DNA of 64,000 nt, from the NCBI RefSeq assembly GCF_900129835.1, contig NZ_FQXA01000007.1:62001-126000 (forward strand), read 5' to 3'. Shown in pieces: positions 52,452-62,256 of the stretch; positions within the stretch are counted from its first letter, which is position 1; each line of letters starts with the position of its first letter. A program made the position numbers and the translations under genes. Source of the stretch: Stutzerimonas xanthomarina DSM 18231 (GTDB lineage: Bacteria > Pseudomonadota > Gammaproteobacteria > Pseudomonadales > Pseudomonadaceae). The notes below the pieces were generated by a model. It did no database searches, was not told the origin of the DNA, and saw only the letters and a list, made by a program, of their open reading frames with translations.

Positions 52452-54020
52452 ATGCGCCCAACCCTCCGCCTTCACCCCAAGGCCTGTCTGCTTCACGCGG
52501 CTGCCCTGCTGGGGTTGCTGCTGTTTCATGGCTGGATGGAACTGCCGTTCTATCTGACTGCGATTTCAGTTCTGCTGTTGGCCCTTTGGCCCTGGCTGGG
52601 TCCGTGGCGCACAGCGGCGAAAGCCCCGGTTGCTGAAGACGCCAGCGAGCTGAGCTCCGCTGCGCTGAGCAAGAGTCTCTCCCGCCACACCTGCCACAAC
52701 GCCTTGTCTGCCGCTCAGGTGTCCTTCAGTGCCGAACAGCTGGCGGCACGGCTGCAGTCGCAGCTGGTCGCGGTCAGCGAGATTGCCAATGGCGCCGAGG
52801 CGATGACCGCGACGGAGCAGGACAGCGCTGCCCGCGCGCGGCACACCTTGGAAGCGGCCGAAGCCGTGCGACGCAGCAGCGACAGCGGGCGTATCGAGCT
52901 TCAGCACGCCATCGAGCGCATGCAGCAGCTCAGCGCACAGACCGAAGCCAGCCGCGAATTGCTTGATGGACTCTCGACCCGCACGGAAGAGATTCGCCAG
53001 ATCACTGATGTGATTCAATCCATCGCCAGCCAGACCAACTTGCTCGCGCTCAATGCAGCAATCGAGGCGGCGCGCGCCGGTGAAGCCGGACGCGGCTTTG
53101 CCGTGGTTGCCGATGAAGTACGCAACCTGGCCGGTCGCACCAGCAGCGCCACCGAAGAGGTGGGCCGGATGGTCAGCGATATCCGCGAGCAAAGTGGCGC
53201 GGTGGTCAGCCATATCCAGAAACAGGCCAGCGAACTCGATGACGCCGCCGCACAGATCGCAGGAACAGGCACTCAACTGAGTGGTATCGCCGACCTGGCT
53301 GGCAATGTCGAAACCCAGGTGGCAGAAATCGCTGCCGGCACGGCAAGCAATCATGAGCGACTGGCGCAGTTGTTCGTCGCGGTAGAGCAATTGCGTGGCG
53401 ACGCTCTGGAGAGTGAGACCCAGACGCTCCAATTGGAGCAGGCCGCAGAAAAGCTGGTAGAGCAGGCGGAAACCGTCAGCGAACAGCTCGCCGAGGTGCA
53501 GCTCGATGCCTACCATCAGGATATTTACGATCTCGCACGCGAAGCTGCGGCTGCCATTGGCGCGCGTTTCGAGGCGGACCTGCTAGCCGGGCGCTTGAGC
53601 ATTGACGATCTGTTTGATCGCAACTACCGGGCGCAGCCGGGAACCGATCCGATCCGCTACAGCACTCGTTTCGATCGTTACGCTGACGAGGTCCTCCCGG
53701 CAATCCAGGAACCTTTGCTCGCGCGCAACGAGGCGTTGATCTACGCGATCGCGACCACGCCGGACGGCTACGTGCCGACCCACAACCATGCCTTCAGCCA
53801 GCCGCCGATCGGCAATCCAGAAATCGATAAGGTCAAGAGCCGCAGCAAGCGTCTGTTCAATGACCGCACCGGTGCACGCTGTGGCAGCCACGAACGCAGG
53901 GTGCTGTTGCAGACCTACAGTCGGGACACAGGCGAGTTGATGCATGACCTCTCGGTGCCGATCATGGTGGGCGGGCGCCATTGGGGTGGTCTGCGGTTGG
54001 GCTACCGTCCAGAGCAATAG
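52452..54020 (+). CDS. Methyl-accepting chemotaxis protein with C-terminal sensor domain
   Basis: The protein has 522 residues from ATG 52452 (AGAGG upstream). Two hydrophobic segments (about 14-50) form a hairpin, with no periplasmic domain between them. The signalling domain includes the conserved hairpin tip [28 protein letters not shown] (in two parts) and [18 protein letters not shown]. The last about 130 residues ([48 protein letters not shown]) form a separate Cache-like domain after the signalling tip. The sensor is therefore cytoplasmic and C-terminal, opposite to classical receptors. The ligand is unknown. Confidence 0.9.
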   Translation: MRPTLRLHPKACLLHAAALLGLLLFHGWMELPFYLTAISVLLLALWPWLGPWRTAAKAPVAEDASELSSAALSKSLSRHTCHNALSAAQVSFSAEQLAARLQSQLVAVSEIANGAEAMTATEQDSAARARHTLEAAEAVRRSSDSGRIELQHAIERMQQLSAQTEASRELLDGLSTRTEEIRQITDVIQSIASQTNLLALNAAIEAARAGEAGRGFAVVADEVRNLAGRTSSATEEVGRMVSDIREQSGAVVSHIQKQASELDDAAAQIAGTGTQLSGIADLAGNVETQVAEIAAGTASNHERLAQLFVAVEQLRGDALESETQTLQLEQAAEKLVEQAETVSEQLAEVQLDAYHQDIYDLAREAAAAIGARFEADLLAGRLSIDDLFDRNYRAQPGTDPIRYSTRFDRYADEVLPAIQEPLLARNEALIYAIATTPDGYVPTHNHAFSQPPIGNPEIDKVKSRSKRLFNDRTGARCGSHERRVLLQTYSRDTGELMHDLSVPIMVGGRHWGGLRLGYRPEQ

Positions 54021-54137
54021 TGGCTGTGCATGCGCTGGCACAAGTGCCATCACCTTTGGCGCCCCACACCAATCGATGCCGCGCAGCGCTTCCTCAAGCT
54101 GACTAAGCTTGCCGGTCAGACTATCCGGACTTCGTGC

Positions 54138-54662
54138 ATGAAAACCTTGACCGACTGTCTTGCCCAGTACGCGGCCTATCACCGAGACCCGCGCAATCTG
54201 CTCAGCCACTTCATCGGCATTCCAATGATCGTGCTGGCCGTCGCGGTGCTGCTGTCACGTCCCGGTGTGGAAGTGTTCGGCTTGTGGTTGAGTCCGGTTG
54301 CGCTGGTCGCCTTGGTCTCGACACTGTTCTACTTGCGGCTGGATCTGCGCTTCGGCGTGCTGATGGGAGCGGTGCTGCTGTTCTGCGTTTGGGTCGGTGC
54401 AGCGCTTGGGCAACAGTCGACGACGTTATGGCTGACTGCTGGGGCCGGTTTGTTCGTGGTCGGCTGGATCATCCAGTTCGTTGGTCACTACTTCGAAGGG
54501 CGCAAGCCCGCATTCGTTGACGACATGACCGGTCTGATCATCGGGCCGCTGTTTGTCGCTGCCGAGTTGGGCTTCATCTTCGGTCTGCGAGAACCCTTGC
54601 GCCACGCTATCGAGGCGCGGGTTGGCCCGGTTCAGCTGCGACAGCAGTCAGCCAATGCCTGA
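54138..54662 (+). CDS. Mpo1/YGL010w-like (DUF962) membrane protein
   Basis: The 174-residue protein carries the family motif YAAYHRDPRNLLSHFIGIPMIV, with the His-rich N-terminus, and VGHYFEGRKPAFVDD. These His/Asp residues match the iron-binding set of yeast Mpo1, a 2-hydroxy fatty acid dioxygenase. About four membrane helices are present. The bacterial substrate is not known. The ATG at 54138 begins just before the motif. Confidence 0.92.
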   Translation: MKTLTDCLAQYAAYHRDPRNLLSHFIGIPMIVLAVAVLLSRPGVEVFGLWLSPVALVALVSTLFYLRLDLRFGVLMGAVLLFCVWVGAALGQQSTTLWLTAGAGLFVVGWIIQFVGHYFEGRKPAFVDDMTGLIIGPLFVAAELGFIFGLREPLRHAIEARVGPVQLRQQSANA

Positions 54663-54673
54663 AAGGTGCGCGT

Positions 54674-55423
54674 TCATTCGGGCGCGAGCGCCATCCATTG
54701 TTTGCTGAGGCTGCGAGCGTGGCGATCAACCATGATCGGCGCGAAAGCGCGCCCTGAGGCGGTATTGAAGCTGTTGTTACCGCTGTTCATGTCTTCGAGC
54801 GCGACCTTGAGAAACGCCCAACGTGTCTTCAGCTTGGCGATCGCCACATTCGATTTGCCATCCAGCGCCGCCAGTTGCTCGTCGATCGACGGTACGAGGC
54901 GGCGCTCGTCCTGACCGAGGTAGGTGTCCGGTTGTTCGCGTGCGGTTTCGAATGAGCCGACATAGGCGCGGCTCAAGTACTGAACGGTGAGGTATTCCAC
55001 CTTGGCCGGAAGCTCGGCACGCACGTCGGCGCCTTGCTGGCTGCGCACCGCCGTGAGGAAATCGCGCAGCGCCTTGCTCATCTGCAGCGGCCAGCCCCAC
55101 GGCATGTCGTCTTCCTCACGGCCGAAGCGTGCGCCTTCGCGTAGCGTTGTCTGCAGGACCTCATGTAATGGGTGCAGATCGTTGCGGGCGCTGGGGAAGT
55201 CGCCGACCGTGTCGGCTAGCGCCTTGAGGTCGCTTTCCATTCGCGCCAGGTGCGCTTTCTGAAAGCCTTCGCCTCGATAGAGCAACAGGCTGCTGGTGGC
55301 GCGGTTGGCATGGATTTGCATGCTTTCCAGCGAGGTGAAGGTCTGGGCGTGGGCAGGATTGAGCAGCGCTGGAAACCAGCACGCCAGCAAAATCAACATC
55401 CATAGCCACTTGCGATGAGTCAT
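54674..55423 (-). CDS. Secreted helical protein of unknown function
   Basis: From ATG 55423 (GGGAG upstream) the protein has 249 residues, with a signal peptide ending AHAQ at about 26. The mature part is mostly helical, with a conserved-looking core DDMPWGWPLQMSKALRDFL and DTYLGQDERRLVPSIDEQLAAL split by a loop. No cysteine pairs or membrane segments are present in the mature chain. I do not recognise a family. It is convergent with the Mpo1-like gene, 11 bases apart. Confidence 0.78.
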   Translation of the reverse strand: MTHRKWLWMLILLACWFPALLNPAHAQTFTSLESMQIHANRATSSLLLYRGEGFQKAHLARMESDLKALADTVGDFPSARNDLHPLHEVLQTTLREGARFGREEDDMPWGWPLQMSKALRDFLTAVRSQQGADVRAELPAKVEYLTVQYLSRAYVGSFETAREQPDTYLGQDERRLVPSIDEQLAALDGKSNVAIAKLKTRWAFLKVALEDMNSGNNSFNTASGRAFAPIMVDRHARSLSKQWMALAPE

Positions 55424-55608
55424 GTTGCGCTCCCTTTTTATTTTTATAGAAGCAGGTGCCAGGCGTGGAGCCAGCACGGTATAGGCTCGGTAGCCTAGCT
55501 AAGGGGTGGCGCTGTGGTATCAGGCAAAGGAATTAATTCTGCTGGGGCGGCCGTTTGCGCGGCAAGTTTGGCGGAAGTGACACGAAACCCCTTGCGCTTA
55601 TTACGGTA

Positions 55609-57153
55609 TCAGAGCATCCGCTCCAGTCCGATCACTCGGCTGAACCAGGCATTGAACCGTCGCCACGCACCGCCCGGTTCGTGCAGGAAGACCTTTCGCT
55701 GCCCGTCGTCTTCAGCGATCCAGATCAATCGCGGCTTGCCGTTGCGCTCGATCAGCCGCACTTCGTAGCTGACGGCGGGCGAAGTACCTTCCTGCGTGAG
55801 CTTGTGCACTTCGCTGGCCAGTTCCGGACTGTCGATAAGGATGCCGACCTCGGTGTTCCACAGGACTGAGCGAGGATCGAAGTTCAACGAGCCGAGGAAC
55901 ACCTTCTCCTTATCGAAAACAGCAGCTTTGCTGTGCAGGCTGGACTCGGAATCGCCGGTGAGGCTGTAAGTCGTTTCCTGATCCGGTTGACGGCGTAACT
56001 CAAACAATCTAACCCCAGCTTTCAGCAGCTCGGCGCGATAGGGGGCATAACCGCCATGCACGGCGGGCACATCGGTGGCTTCCAGAGAATTTGTCAGGAT
56101 CCGTACTGCAACGCCGTTGCTGGCGTGTTCTGCCAGGTAGTCGGCGCCTTGCTCGGTAGGTACGAAGTAGGCCGAGATCAACGTCAGGGATCGTCGTACC
56201 CCATCCATGCTGGGCTGCAGTTGGGTGGTCAGCAGCAGGCTTTCATCAGGGATTCCGGACGCTTCGATCTTGTCAGGGTGATCCCAAAGCGCTTCACCGG
56301 GTGCCCAGATGAGATCGCTCAGCCAGTGACTTGGAAGCGGAGTCTGCAGCTCACTCATCAGATGCTGATAGCGGCGCTCGTTCTTGCGTCGTTCAGCCTG
56401 CAGATAATCATTGATATCGCGGCGCGCCAGCTCCAGGTCATCTTCGCTAGGGGGATGGCGCAAGAACTGCTGGATCGGCACGCTCAGCGAATGGTTCCAG
56501 TACTGGTCGAAGCTGACCATTAGCTGCTCGGCGACCGGGCCGGCGGCGAGCAGATCGATATCGGTGAAGTTGAAGCTCTGGTCGACATCGAAGTATTCGT
56601 CGCCCAGGTTGCGCCCGCCGACAATGGCCAGGCTGCCGTCGGCAAGCATCAGCTTGTTGTGCATGCGCCGATGTTGCTGGGAGAGGTTGAGCAGCCGACC
56701 CAGCGAACGGGTAATCAAGGTGCTGCGGCCGATATGCAGCGGATTGAACACGCGAATCAGGATATTCGGGTGTGCTGCCAGAGTGGCGATCTGGTAATCG
56801 CTGCCATCGCTGGTGGTGTCATCGAGCAGCAGGCGTACCCTGACGCCACGGTCTGCGGCGCGCAGCACCTCCTGTATAAGCGCGCGGGTGCTGAGGCCGT
56901 CGTGGACGATGTAATACTGCACGTCGAGGCTGGTCCGGGCCTTGCGAATCATCTGCATGCGCGCTGCAAAGGCTTCGGCGCTGTCGGACAACAGTCGAAA
57001 CCCCGAGGTGCCCGCAGGTTGTGCGGCCGCCAGCGCACCGATTTGCTGGGTCAGAGCGGAATCCTGAGCGGGCAGCGCGTAAGACCTAGAGGTGGGCGTA
57101 ATCTGGCCGGCACAGCCCGCCAGCAACAGCACTGCCACAAGTAGCAGGCGCAT
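55609..57153 (-). CDS. Phospholipase D-family lipoprotein (cardiolipin synthase-like)
   Basis: From ATG 57153 (AGGAG upstream; a GTG at 57165 adds four residues) the protein has 514 residues. The lipoprotein signal ends at LLLAGC. Two HKD half-sites are present: HNKLMLADGSLAIVGGRN at about 165-185 and HSKAAVFDKEKVFLGSLN at about 410-430. Each has the His-X-Lys-X4-Asp pattern followed by G-G/S. This type transfers or hydrolyses phosphatidyl groups at the outer envelope. ClsC-like cardiolipin synthase is the closest idea, but those lack the lipobox. Confidence 0.9.
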   Translation of the reverse strand: MRLLLVAVLLLAGCAGQITPTSRSYALPAQDSALTQQIGALAAAQPAGTSGFRLLSDSAEAFAARMQMIRKARTSLDVQYYIVHDGLSTRALIQEVLRAADRGVRVRLLLDDTTSDGSDYQIATLAAHPNILIRVFNPLHIGRSTLITRSLGRLLNLSQQHRRMHNKLMLADGSLAIVGGRNLGDEYFDVDQSFNFTDIDLLAAGPVAEQLMVSFDQYWNHSLSVPIQQFLRHPPSEDDLELARRDINDYLQAERRKNERRYQHLMSELQTPLPSHWLSDLIWAPGEALWDHPDKIEASGIPDESLLLTTQLQPSMDGVRRSLTLISAYFVPTEQGADYLAEHASNGVAVRILTNSLEATDVPAVHGGYAPYRAELLKAGVRLFELRRQPDQETTYSLTGDSESSLHSKAAVFDKEKVFLGSLNFDPRSVLWNTEVGILIDSPELASEVHKLTQEGTSPAVSYEVRLIERNGKPRLIWIAEDDGQRKVFLHEPGGAWRRFNAWFSRVIGLERML

Positions 57154-57220
57154 GCGCAAGTTCACTCCTGTCGATTGTTATGTTTCCTCGACAGATTGGA
57201 CGCCAGCGCAACGGTGAAAT

Positions 57221-58531
57221 TCAGAACTCGTCTTTAAGCCGGTGCCAGAGCATCCCCAAGGCAAGGAGCGGTGAACGCAGCCGCTGACCGCCAGGGAAGG
57301 TCGGGTGCGGCACGCGGGCGAACAGGTCGAAGCGCCCCTCGAGTTGTCCGCTGATGGCTTCGGCCAGCAGGCGCCCGGCCAGATGCGTGGCGTTCAGGCC
57401 GTGCCCGGCATAGGCCTGGGCGTAGTACACGTTTGGTTGGTCTGACAGTCGCCCAATCTGTGGCAAGCGGTTGGCGCCGATTCCGATCATGCCGCCCCAC
57501 TGAAAATCGATGCGGGTATTGCGCAGGCGGGGGAATACCTCGAGCATCTTCGGTTGCATGTAGGCGGCGATGTCTTTCGGGTCGCGTCCGGAGTAGTGAC
57601 AGGCGCCGCCAAACAGCAGCCGACCATCGGCCGACAGGCGAAAGTAGTCCAGCGCGACGCGCTGATCACAGACGGCCATATTCTGCGGCAGCAATTCCTG
57701 TCTGACCGCCGCAGGCAGCGGCTCGGTGGCGATGATGTAACTGCCGGCGGGTAGCACCTTGCCGGCTAACGATTTGTTCAGCGAGCCGAGGTAGGCATTG
57801 CCGGCCAGTACGAGCTGGTCGGCGCGCACGCTGCCCTGCGCTGTGTGCACGCGGACCTGCTGACCATAGTCGATCCGTTCAACCGCGGATCGCTCGTACA
57901 GCCGGACGCCAAGCGACTGCGCCGCAGCGGCTTCGCCCAGCGCCAGATTGAGCGGGTGAAGATGGCCCGAGCCCATATCGATCAGGCCGCCCACATAGCG
58001 ATCGGAACCGATCACCTCGCGCATGGCCTCCTTCGGCACCCGCCTTAGTGGATGTGGGTAGCCCAGGCGCTGAAGATCGGCGTAGTCCGCTTCGAAGCCG
58101 TCAAGGTGACGCTGTTTGGTTGCAAGATCGCAGTAGCCCCAGGTCAGGTCGCATTGAATGGCGTAACGCTCGATGCGCTCACGCACGATGTCTACCGCTT
58201 CGAACCCCATGCGTTTGAGGCTGTTCACGCCCTCGTCACCCAGCACCGGCTGAAACTGCTCGACGTCGTGTCCGACACCCCGAATCAGCTGCCCGCCGTT
58301 GCGGCCGCTGGCCCCCCAGCCGATGCGGTGGGCTTCGAGCAACACCACGGACAACCCGCGTTCGGCCAGGTCGATGGCCGTGTTGAGGCCGCTGAAACCA
58401 CCGCCAACGATACAGACGTCGGCGCTCTGTTCGCCTTGCAGGGGCGCGAACTCAAGCGGCTGATTGGCAGTGGCGGCGTAGTAGGACGCGGCGTGATCGT
58501 GGTAATTGGAGGCCGGGTGGCGGTTAGTCAT
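57221..58531 (-). CDS. FAD-dependent amine oxidoreductase, PuuB/OrdL type
   Basis: The 436-residue DAO-family flavoenzyme has its FAD-binding motif VCIVGGGFSGLNTAIDLAERGL near residue 45 in two parts, GASGRNGGQLIRG, and a C-terminal YAQAYAGHGLNATHLAGRLLAEA. Members oxidise gamma-glutamylputrescine or related amines. It lies beside lrp/dadR and dadA, the position of a comparable gene in P. aeruginosa. The start MTNRHPASNYHDHAASYYAA is the usual one. Substrate is inferred only. Confidence 0.9.
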   Translation of the reverse strand: MTNRHPASNYHDHAASYYAATANQPLEFAPLQGEQSADVCIVGGGFSGLNTAIDLAERGLSVVLLEAHRIGWGASGRNGGQLIRGVGHDVEQFQPVLGDEGVNSLKRMGFEAVDIVRERIERYAIQCDLTWGYCDLATKQRHLDGFEADYADLQRLGYPHPLRRVPKEAMREVIGSDRYVGGLIDMGSGHLHPLNLALGEAAAAQSLGVRLYERSAVERIDYGQQVRVHTAQGSVRADQLVLAGNAYLGSLNKSLAGKVLPAGSYIIATEPLPAAVRQELLPQNMAVCDQRVALDYFRLSADGRLLFGGACHYSGRDPKDIAAYMQPKMLEVFPRLRNTRIDFQWGGMIGIGANRLPQIGRLSDQPNVYYAQAYAGHGLNATHLAGRLLAEAISGQLEGRFDLFARVPHPTFPGGQRLRSPLLALGMLWHRLKDEF

Positions 58532-58608
58532 GGTTGAGCCTTGGACGGTTTGCCTGGCCGAAGGGTAGACCGGACAGGTGCCGCTCGGCAAAAACGCAGC
58601 GCTTTGGG

Positions 58609-59097
58609 TCAATCTGGAACGGGCAGTTCCAGGGACTCCTTTACCTCTTCCATGACGATGTAGCTCTTGGATTCACGGACATGCGGCAGTTTGAGCAGGA
58701 TGTCGCCAAGCAGTTTGCGATACGACGCCATTTCAGAGATTCGGGCCTTGATCAGGTAGTCGAAGTCGCCTGATACCAGATGACATTCCAGCACGTGGGG
58801 CAGTTTTAGCACGGCGCGGCGGAACTCCTCGAAGATGTCGCCCGACTTGTAGGCCAGGCTGATCTCGACGAACACCAGCAAGCCGCCTTTTAGATGCTGC
58901 GGATTCAGCCTCGCCGTGTAACCCATGATGATGCCCTCGCGCTCCAGACGTCTGACGCGCTCGGTACATGGCGTGGTCGACAGACCGATACGCTCGCCCA
59001 GCTCGGTGAAGGGCATGCGCCCGTCAGCCTGCAGCAGGCGAAGGATTTGCCGGTCGATCTTGTCCAGCTCGCGGCGGGTCTGATGTTTGGTGCGCAT
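58609..59097 (-). CDS. Lrp/AsnC-family regulator (DadR-like)
   Basis: The 162-residue protein has an N-terminal HTH (DKIDRQILRLLQADGRMPFTELGERIGLS in two parts, then TPCTERVRRLEREGII) and a C-terminal RAM effector domain (about 75-150). It is divergent from dadA, where DadR/Lrp activates the dad genes in response to alanine. Several L/D-amino acids could be the effector. The intergenic region is AT-rich, as expected for Lrp sites. Confidence 0.93.
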   Translation of the reverse strand: MRTKHQTRRELDKIDRQILRLLQADGRMPFTELGERIGLSTTPCTERVRRLEREGIIMGYTARLNPQHLKGGLLVFVEISLAYKSGDIFEEFRRAVLKLPHVLECHLVSGDFDYLIKARISEMASYRKLLGDILLKLPHVRESKSYIVMEEVKESLELPVPD

Positions 59098-59244
59098 AGG
59101 CGTATCGCCTCTCCGTTTGCTGTTTCAGGCGTGAATAAATCGCAAATATAGCCATTTATATAGAGAAATCCACTGCTTACTGCTTTCTATACTCCGCATT
59201 AACAGTGATTAGAAAAAGCCCGGTAGCACGGGTAGGAGGCGGCG
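59098..59244. promoter_or_regulatory. AT-rich divergent promoter region of lrp/dadR and dadA
   Basis: The 147-base gap is much richer in A/T than flanking DNA (for example TAGCCATTTATATAGAG around 59150-59166). Such tracts suit binding by Lrp-family octamers and divergent promoters. No specific box is certain. Confidence 0.5.
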
Positions 59245-60543
59245 ATGCGTGTTCTGGTGATGGGTAGCGGCGTGATCGGCACCACCAGTGCCTATTATCT
59301 GGCGCGAGCCGGCTTCGAGGTTGTGGTGGTCGACCGTCAACCAGCCGTGGCGATGGAGACCAGCTTTGCCAACGCCGGCCAGGTGTCCCCCGGCTACGCA
59401 TCGCCCTGGGCCGCACCCGGTGTACCTCTGAAAGCCATGAAGTGGCTGATGCAGCGCCACGCCCCGCTCGCCATCAAGTTCACCGGCGATATCCAGCAAT
59501 ACCTGTGGATGGCGCAGATGCTGCGCAACTGCACGGCGGCGCGCTATGCCGTGAACAAGGAGCGCATGGTGCGACTGTCCGAATACAGCCGCGACTGCCT
59601 TGACGAGCTGCGCGCTGAAACCGGTATCGACTACGAAGGTCGGCAATGCGGCACGACCCAACTCTTCCGCACTCAGGCACAGCTGGACAACGCGGCCAAG
59701 GACATTGCCGTTCTGGAAGCGTCCGGCGTGCCCTATGAACTGCTCGATCGTGCCGGCATTGCGCGCGCCGAACCGGCGCTGGCCAGTGTTTCGGACAAGC
59801 TCAGTGGCGCGCTTCGCCTGCCCAACGATCAGACCGGCGATTGTCAGATGTTCACCACCAAACTGGCCGACATGGCCTGCGAGCTGGGCGTCGAGTTCCG
59901 CTTCAATCAGGACATTCAGCGGCTGCAGTTCGCAGGTGATCGGCTCGAAGGCGTCTGGATCGACGGAAAATTGGAAACGGCCGATCGCTACGTGCTGGCG
60001 CTGGGCAGCTACAGCCCGCAGATGCTTAAACCGCTCGGTATTCGCGCGCCGGTGTATCCGCTCAAGGGTTACTCATTGACCGTGCCGATCAGCGACCCTG
60101 CGATGGCGCCGGTTTCCACCGTGCTCGACGAGACCTACAAAGTCGCCATCACCCGCTTTGATCAGCGCATACGGGTTGGCGGCATGGCCGAAATTGCTGG
60201 CCACGATCTTTCACTTAATCCGCGGCGTCGCGAGACCCTGGAAATGGTCGTCGGCGACCTCTTTCCACAGGGCGGCGATCCGGCTTGCGCCGAACTTTGG
60301 ACCGGCTTGCGCCCAGCCACGCCGGACGGCACGCCAATCATCGGTGGCACAGGCTATCGCAACCTGTACCTGAACACCGGACACGGTACTCTTGGCTGGA
60401 CCATGGCCTGTGGTTCGGGCCGCTTGCTCGCCGACATGCTGGCGAACAAGCGCACGCAGATCAGTACCAATGGTTTCGATATTTCCCGCTACGGCACCCA
60501 CAAGGAATCGAACAAGCATGCCCATACAGCGCCTGCACACTAA
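59245..60543 (+). CDS. dadA: D-amino acid dehydrogenase
   Basis: The 432-residue flavoprotein oxidises D-alanine and other D-amino acids at the membrane. The FAD motif [23 protein letters not shown] opens the protein (two parts), followed by [24 protein letters not shown], a DadA hallmark. [21 protein letters not shown] lies near the end. It overlaps the following ridA-like gene by 26 bases. The racemase partner dadX is not present downstream. Confidence 0.97.
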   Translation: MRVLVMGSGVIGTTSAYYLARAGFEVVVVDRQPAVAMETSFANAGQVSPGYASPWAAPGVPLKAMKWLMQRHAPLAIKFTGDIQQYLWMAQMLRNCTAARYAVNKERMVRLSEYSRDCLDELRAETGIDYEGRQCGTTQLFRTQAQLDNAAKDIAVLEASGVPYELLDRAGIARAEPALASVSDKLSGALRLPNDQTGDCQMFTTKLADMACELGVEFRFNQDIQRLQFAGDRLEGVWIDGKLETADRYVLALGSYSPQMLKPLGIRAPVYPLKGYSLTVPISDPAMAPVSTVLDETYKVAITRFDQRIRVGGMAEIAGHDLSLNPRRRETLEMVVGDLFPQGGDPACAELWTGLRPATPDGTPIIGGTGYRNLYLNTGHGTLGWTMACGSGRLLADMLANKRTQISTNGFDISRYGTHKESNKHAHTAPAH

Positions 60544-60874
60544 CGCTCGCATGAGCCAGGTCGTCATTCACGGCAATACGGTCTATCTGGCCGGCCAGGT
60601 GGGCGAGGACATGAGTGCGGGGATCGAACAACAGACCCGCGAAACTCTCGACAACATAGAACGCCTGCTGCGTCAGGCCGGTACCGATAAGCAGCACATT
60701 CTTTCGGTGACCATCTACTTGAAAGACATCGATGCCGATTTCGCCGGCATGAATGCGGTTTGGGATCAGTGGTTGCCAGAGGGCGTCGCCCCGGCCCGCG
60801 CCACGGTAGAGGCCAGGCTTTGCGAGCCGGAAATTCTGGTCGAGCTGTCGGTCGTGGCCGCACTGCCAGCGTAA
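60518..60874 (+). CDS. RidA-family protein of the dad locus
   Basis: From ATG 60518 the product has 118 residues, starting inside the end of dadA. The family core [23 protein letters not shown] and the Arg-containing [21 protein letters not shown] are present. It probably hydrolyses the imine products released by DadA; the overlap suggests coupled translation. It is distinct from the RidA at 34187-34567. Confidence 0.93.
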   Translation: MPIQRLHTNARMSQVVIHGNTVYLAGQVGEDMSAGIEQQTRETLDNIERLLRQAGTDKQHILSVTIYLKDIDADFAGMNAVWDQWLPEGVAPARATVEARLCEPEILVELSVVAALPA

Positions 60875-60984
60875 CCGGGTCGCTGCGCGGCACGACCTGT
60901 CATTTCGTCCCGTTGTGTTGAAAATACTGAACGCCCTCGCCATCATAGTGCCCTCAGCAATCGCTCTTATTGGGGGCTCCCGTA

Positions 60985-61533
60985 TTGGACGTTGGCGTTC
61001 GACTGCAAACCATCCGCAAACTCAAGGGCCTGTCCCAGCGCGAACTCGCCAAACGTGCAGGCGTCACCAACAGCACGATTTCCATGATCGAGAAGAACAG
61101 CGTCAGCCCGTCGATCAGCTCGCTGAAGAAGGTGCTGGGTGGCATCCCGATGTCACTGGTCGAGTTCTTCTCCCCCGATTTCGAGCAGGACAGCGATACC
61201 CAGGTGGTCTACAAGGCCGGTGAGCTGATCGATATTTCCGACGGCGCGGTGAGCATGAAACTTGTTGGCAAGGCACATCCGGGCCGCGCCATCGCCTTTC
61301 TTGCCGAAACCTATCCGCCTGGCGCCGATACCGGCACGGACATGCTGGCGCACCAGGGCGAAGAGGCTGGCATGCTGGTCGAGGGGCGCCTGGAACTGAC
61401 GGTGAGCGGCCAGACCTATCTATTGGAAACAGGTGACAGCTACTACTTCGAGAGCAGCAAGCCGCATCGTTTTCGTAACCCGTTTGATACGCCGGCGAAG
61501 CTGATCAGTGCTACCACGCCGGCCAACTTTTAA
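60985..61533 (+). CDS. pauR: XRE-cupin regulator, PauR-like
   Basis: From TTG 60985 (MDVGVRLQTIRKLKG) the protein has 182 residues; GGGGG lies upstream, and no ATG precedes the HTH. The XRE HTH spans about 5-60 (SQRELAKRAGVTNSTISMIEK), and a C-terminal cupin domain about 105-180 (GEEAGMLVEGRLELTVSGQTY, ESSKPHRFRNP). PauR represses polyamine catabolism in P. aeruginosa, where it also sits near dadA. The cupin family PuuR is related. Confidence 0.88.
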   Translation: MDVGVRLQTIRKLKGLSQRELAKRAGVTNSTISMIEKNSVSPSISSLKKVLGGIPMSLVEFFSPDFEQDSDTQVVYKAGELIDISDGAVSMKLVGKAHPGRAIAFLAETYPPGADTGTDMLAHQGEEAGMLVEGRLELTVSGQTYLLETGDSYYFESSKPHRFRNPFDTPAKLISATTPANF

Positions 61534-61697
61534 CCCGCGGCACCGATCCAGACCAATGTACGATGCCCGCTGCGACAAAGCGTCGCTGGGGATGGCAGGA
61601 TCATTCGTATTGTTTCGGCGGGCATGGCTTGCCGTTATACTGTCCGCCGCTCGCGATACCGTGGCCGCGGGCGTGTCTAGCCACATGAGGGTATAAG

Positions 61698-62120
61698 GTG
61701 AACCTGATTAAGAAGATCCTGGTAGCACAGACTGCCGTAATGGCCCTGTGGGCAGTGAGCGCTCAGGCTGCGACCAATGAAGAGATTGCCGAGCGGCTTA
61801 AGCCGGTAGGCGAAGTATGTATTCAAGGCGAGGAATGCGCAGCAGCTGGCGCTGCTACTGCTGCCGCTGGCGGCGCTGCCCGCAGCGGGGAGGACGTGGT
61901 TGGCAAGTTCTGCAACGCCTGCCACGGCACCGGTCTGCTGAACTCGCCGAAAGTTGGCGATACGGCAGCGTGGCAAGCCCGTGCTGACAAACAAGGCGGC
62001 CTCGATGGCTTGCTGGCTACCGCAATCAGCGGCATCAATGCCATGCCACCGAAAGGCACCTGTGGCGATTGCTCGGATGACGAGCTGATGGCCGCCATCA
62101 AGCACATGTCCGGCCTGTAA
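61698..62120 (+). CDS. cycB: Cytochrome c5
   Basis: The 140-residue protein has a signal peptide (about 1-24, ending AQA), an Ala-rich linker, and one c-type heme motif, CNACH, at about 72-76. The sixth ligand Met is in NAMPPKG, and an extra Cys pair in TCGDCSDDEL is typical of cytochrome c5. It is periplasmic or membrane-attached and donates electrons to terminal oxidases or denitrification enzymes. A strong terminator follows. Confidence 0.95.
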   Translation: MNLIKKILVAQTAVMALWAVSAQAATNEEIAERLKPVGEVCIQGEECAAAGAATAAAGGAARSGEDVVGKFCNACHGTGLLNSPKVGDTAAWQARADKQGGLDGLLATAISGINAMPPKGTCGDCSDDELMAAIKHMSGL

Positions 62121-62139
62121 GCGTTCGCGCTGGGTAGAC

Positions 62140-62161
62140 AAAGCCGCCTTCGGGCGGCTTT
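62140..62161 (+). terminator. Rho-independent terminator after cycB
   Basis: The perfect stem AAAGCCGCC-ttcg-GGCGGCTTT has a stable UUCG loop and ends in TTTGTC, about 20 bases after the stop. Confidence 0.92.
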
Positions 62162-62256
62162 GTCGTTTCTGGGGATAAAAGCTGGGCCGTGTCGGGTCGA
62201 AACTTCAAATCCGATCCCAAGGCCCGGTGTGGTCCTGGCATAGCGATGAGGTGTTC

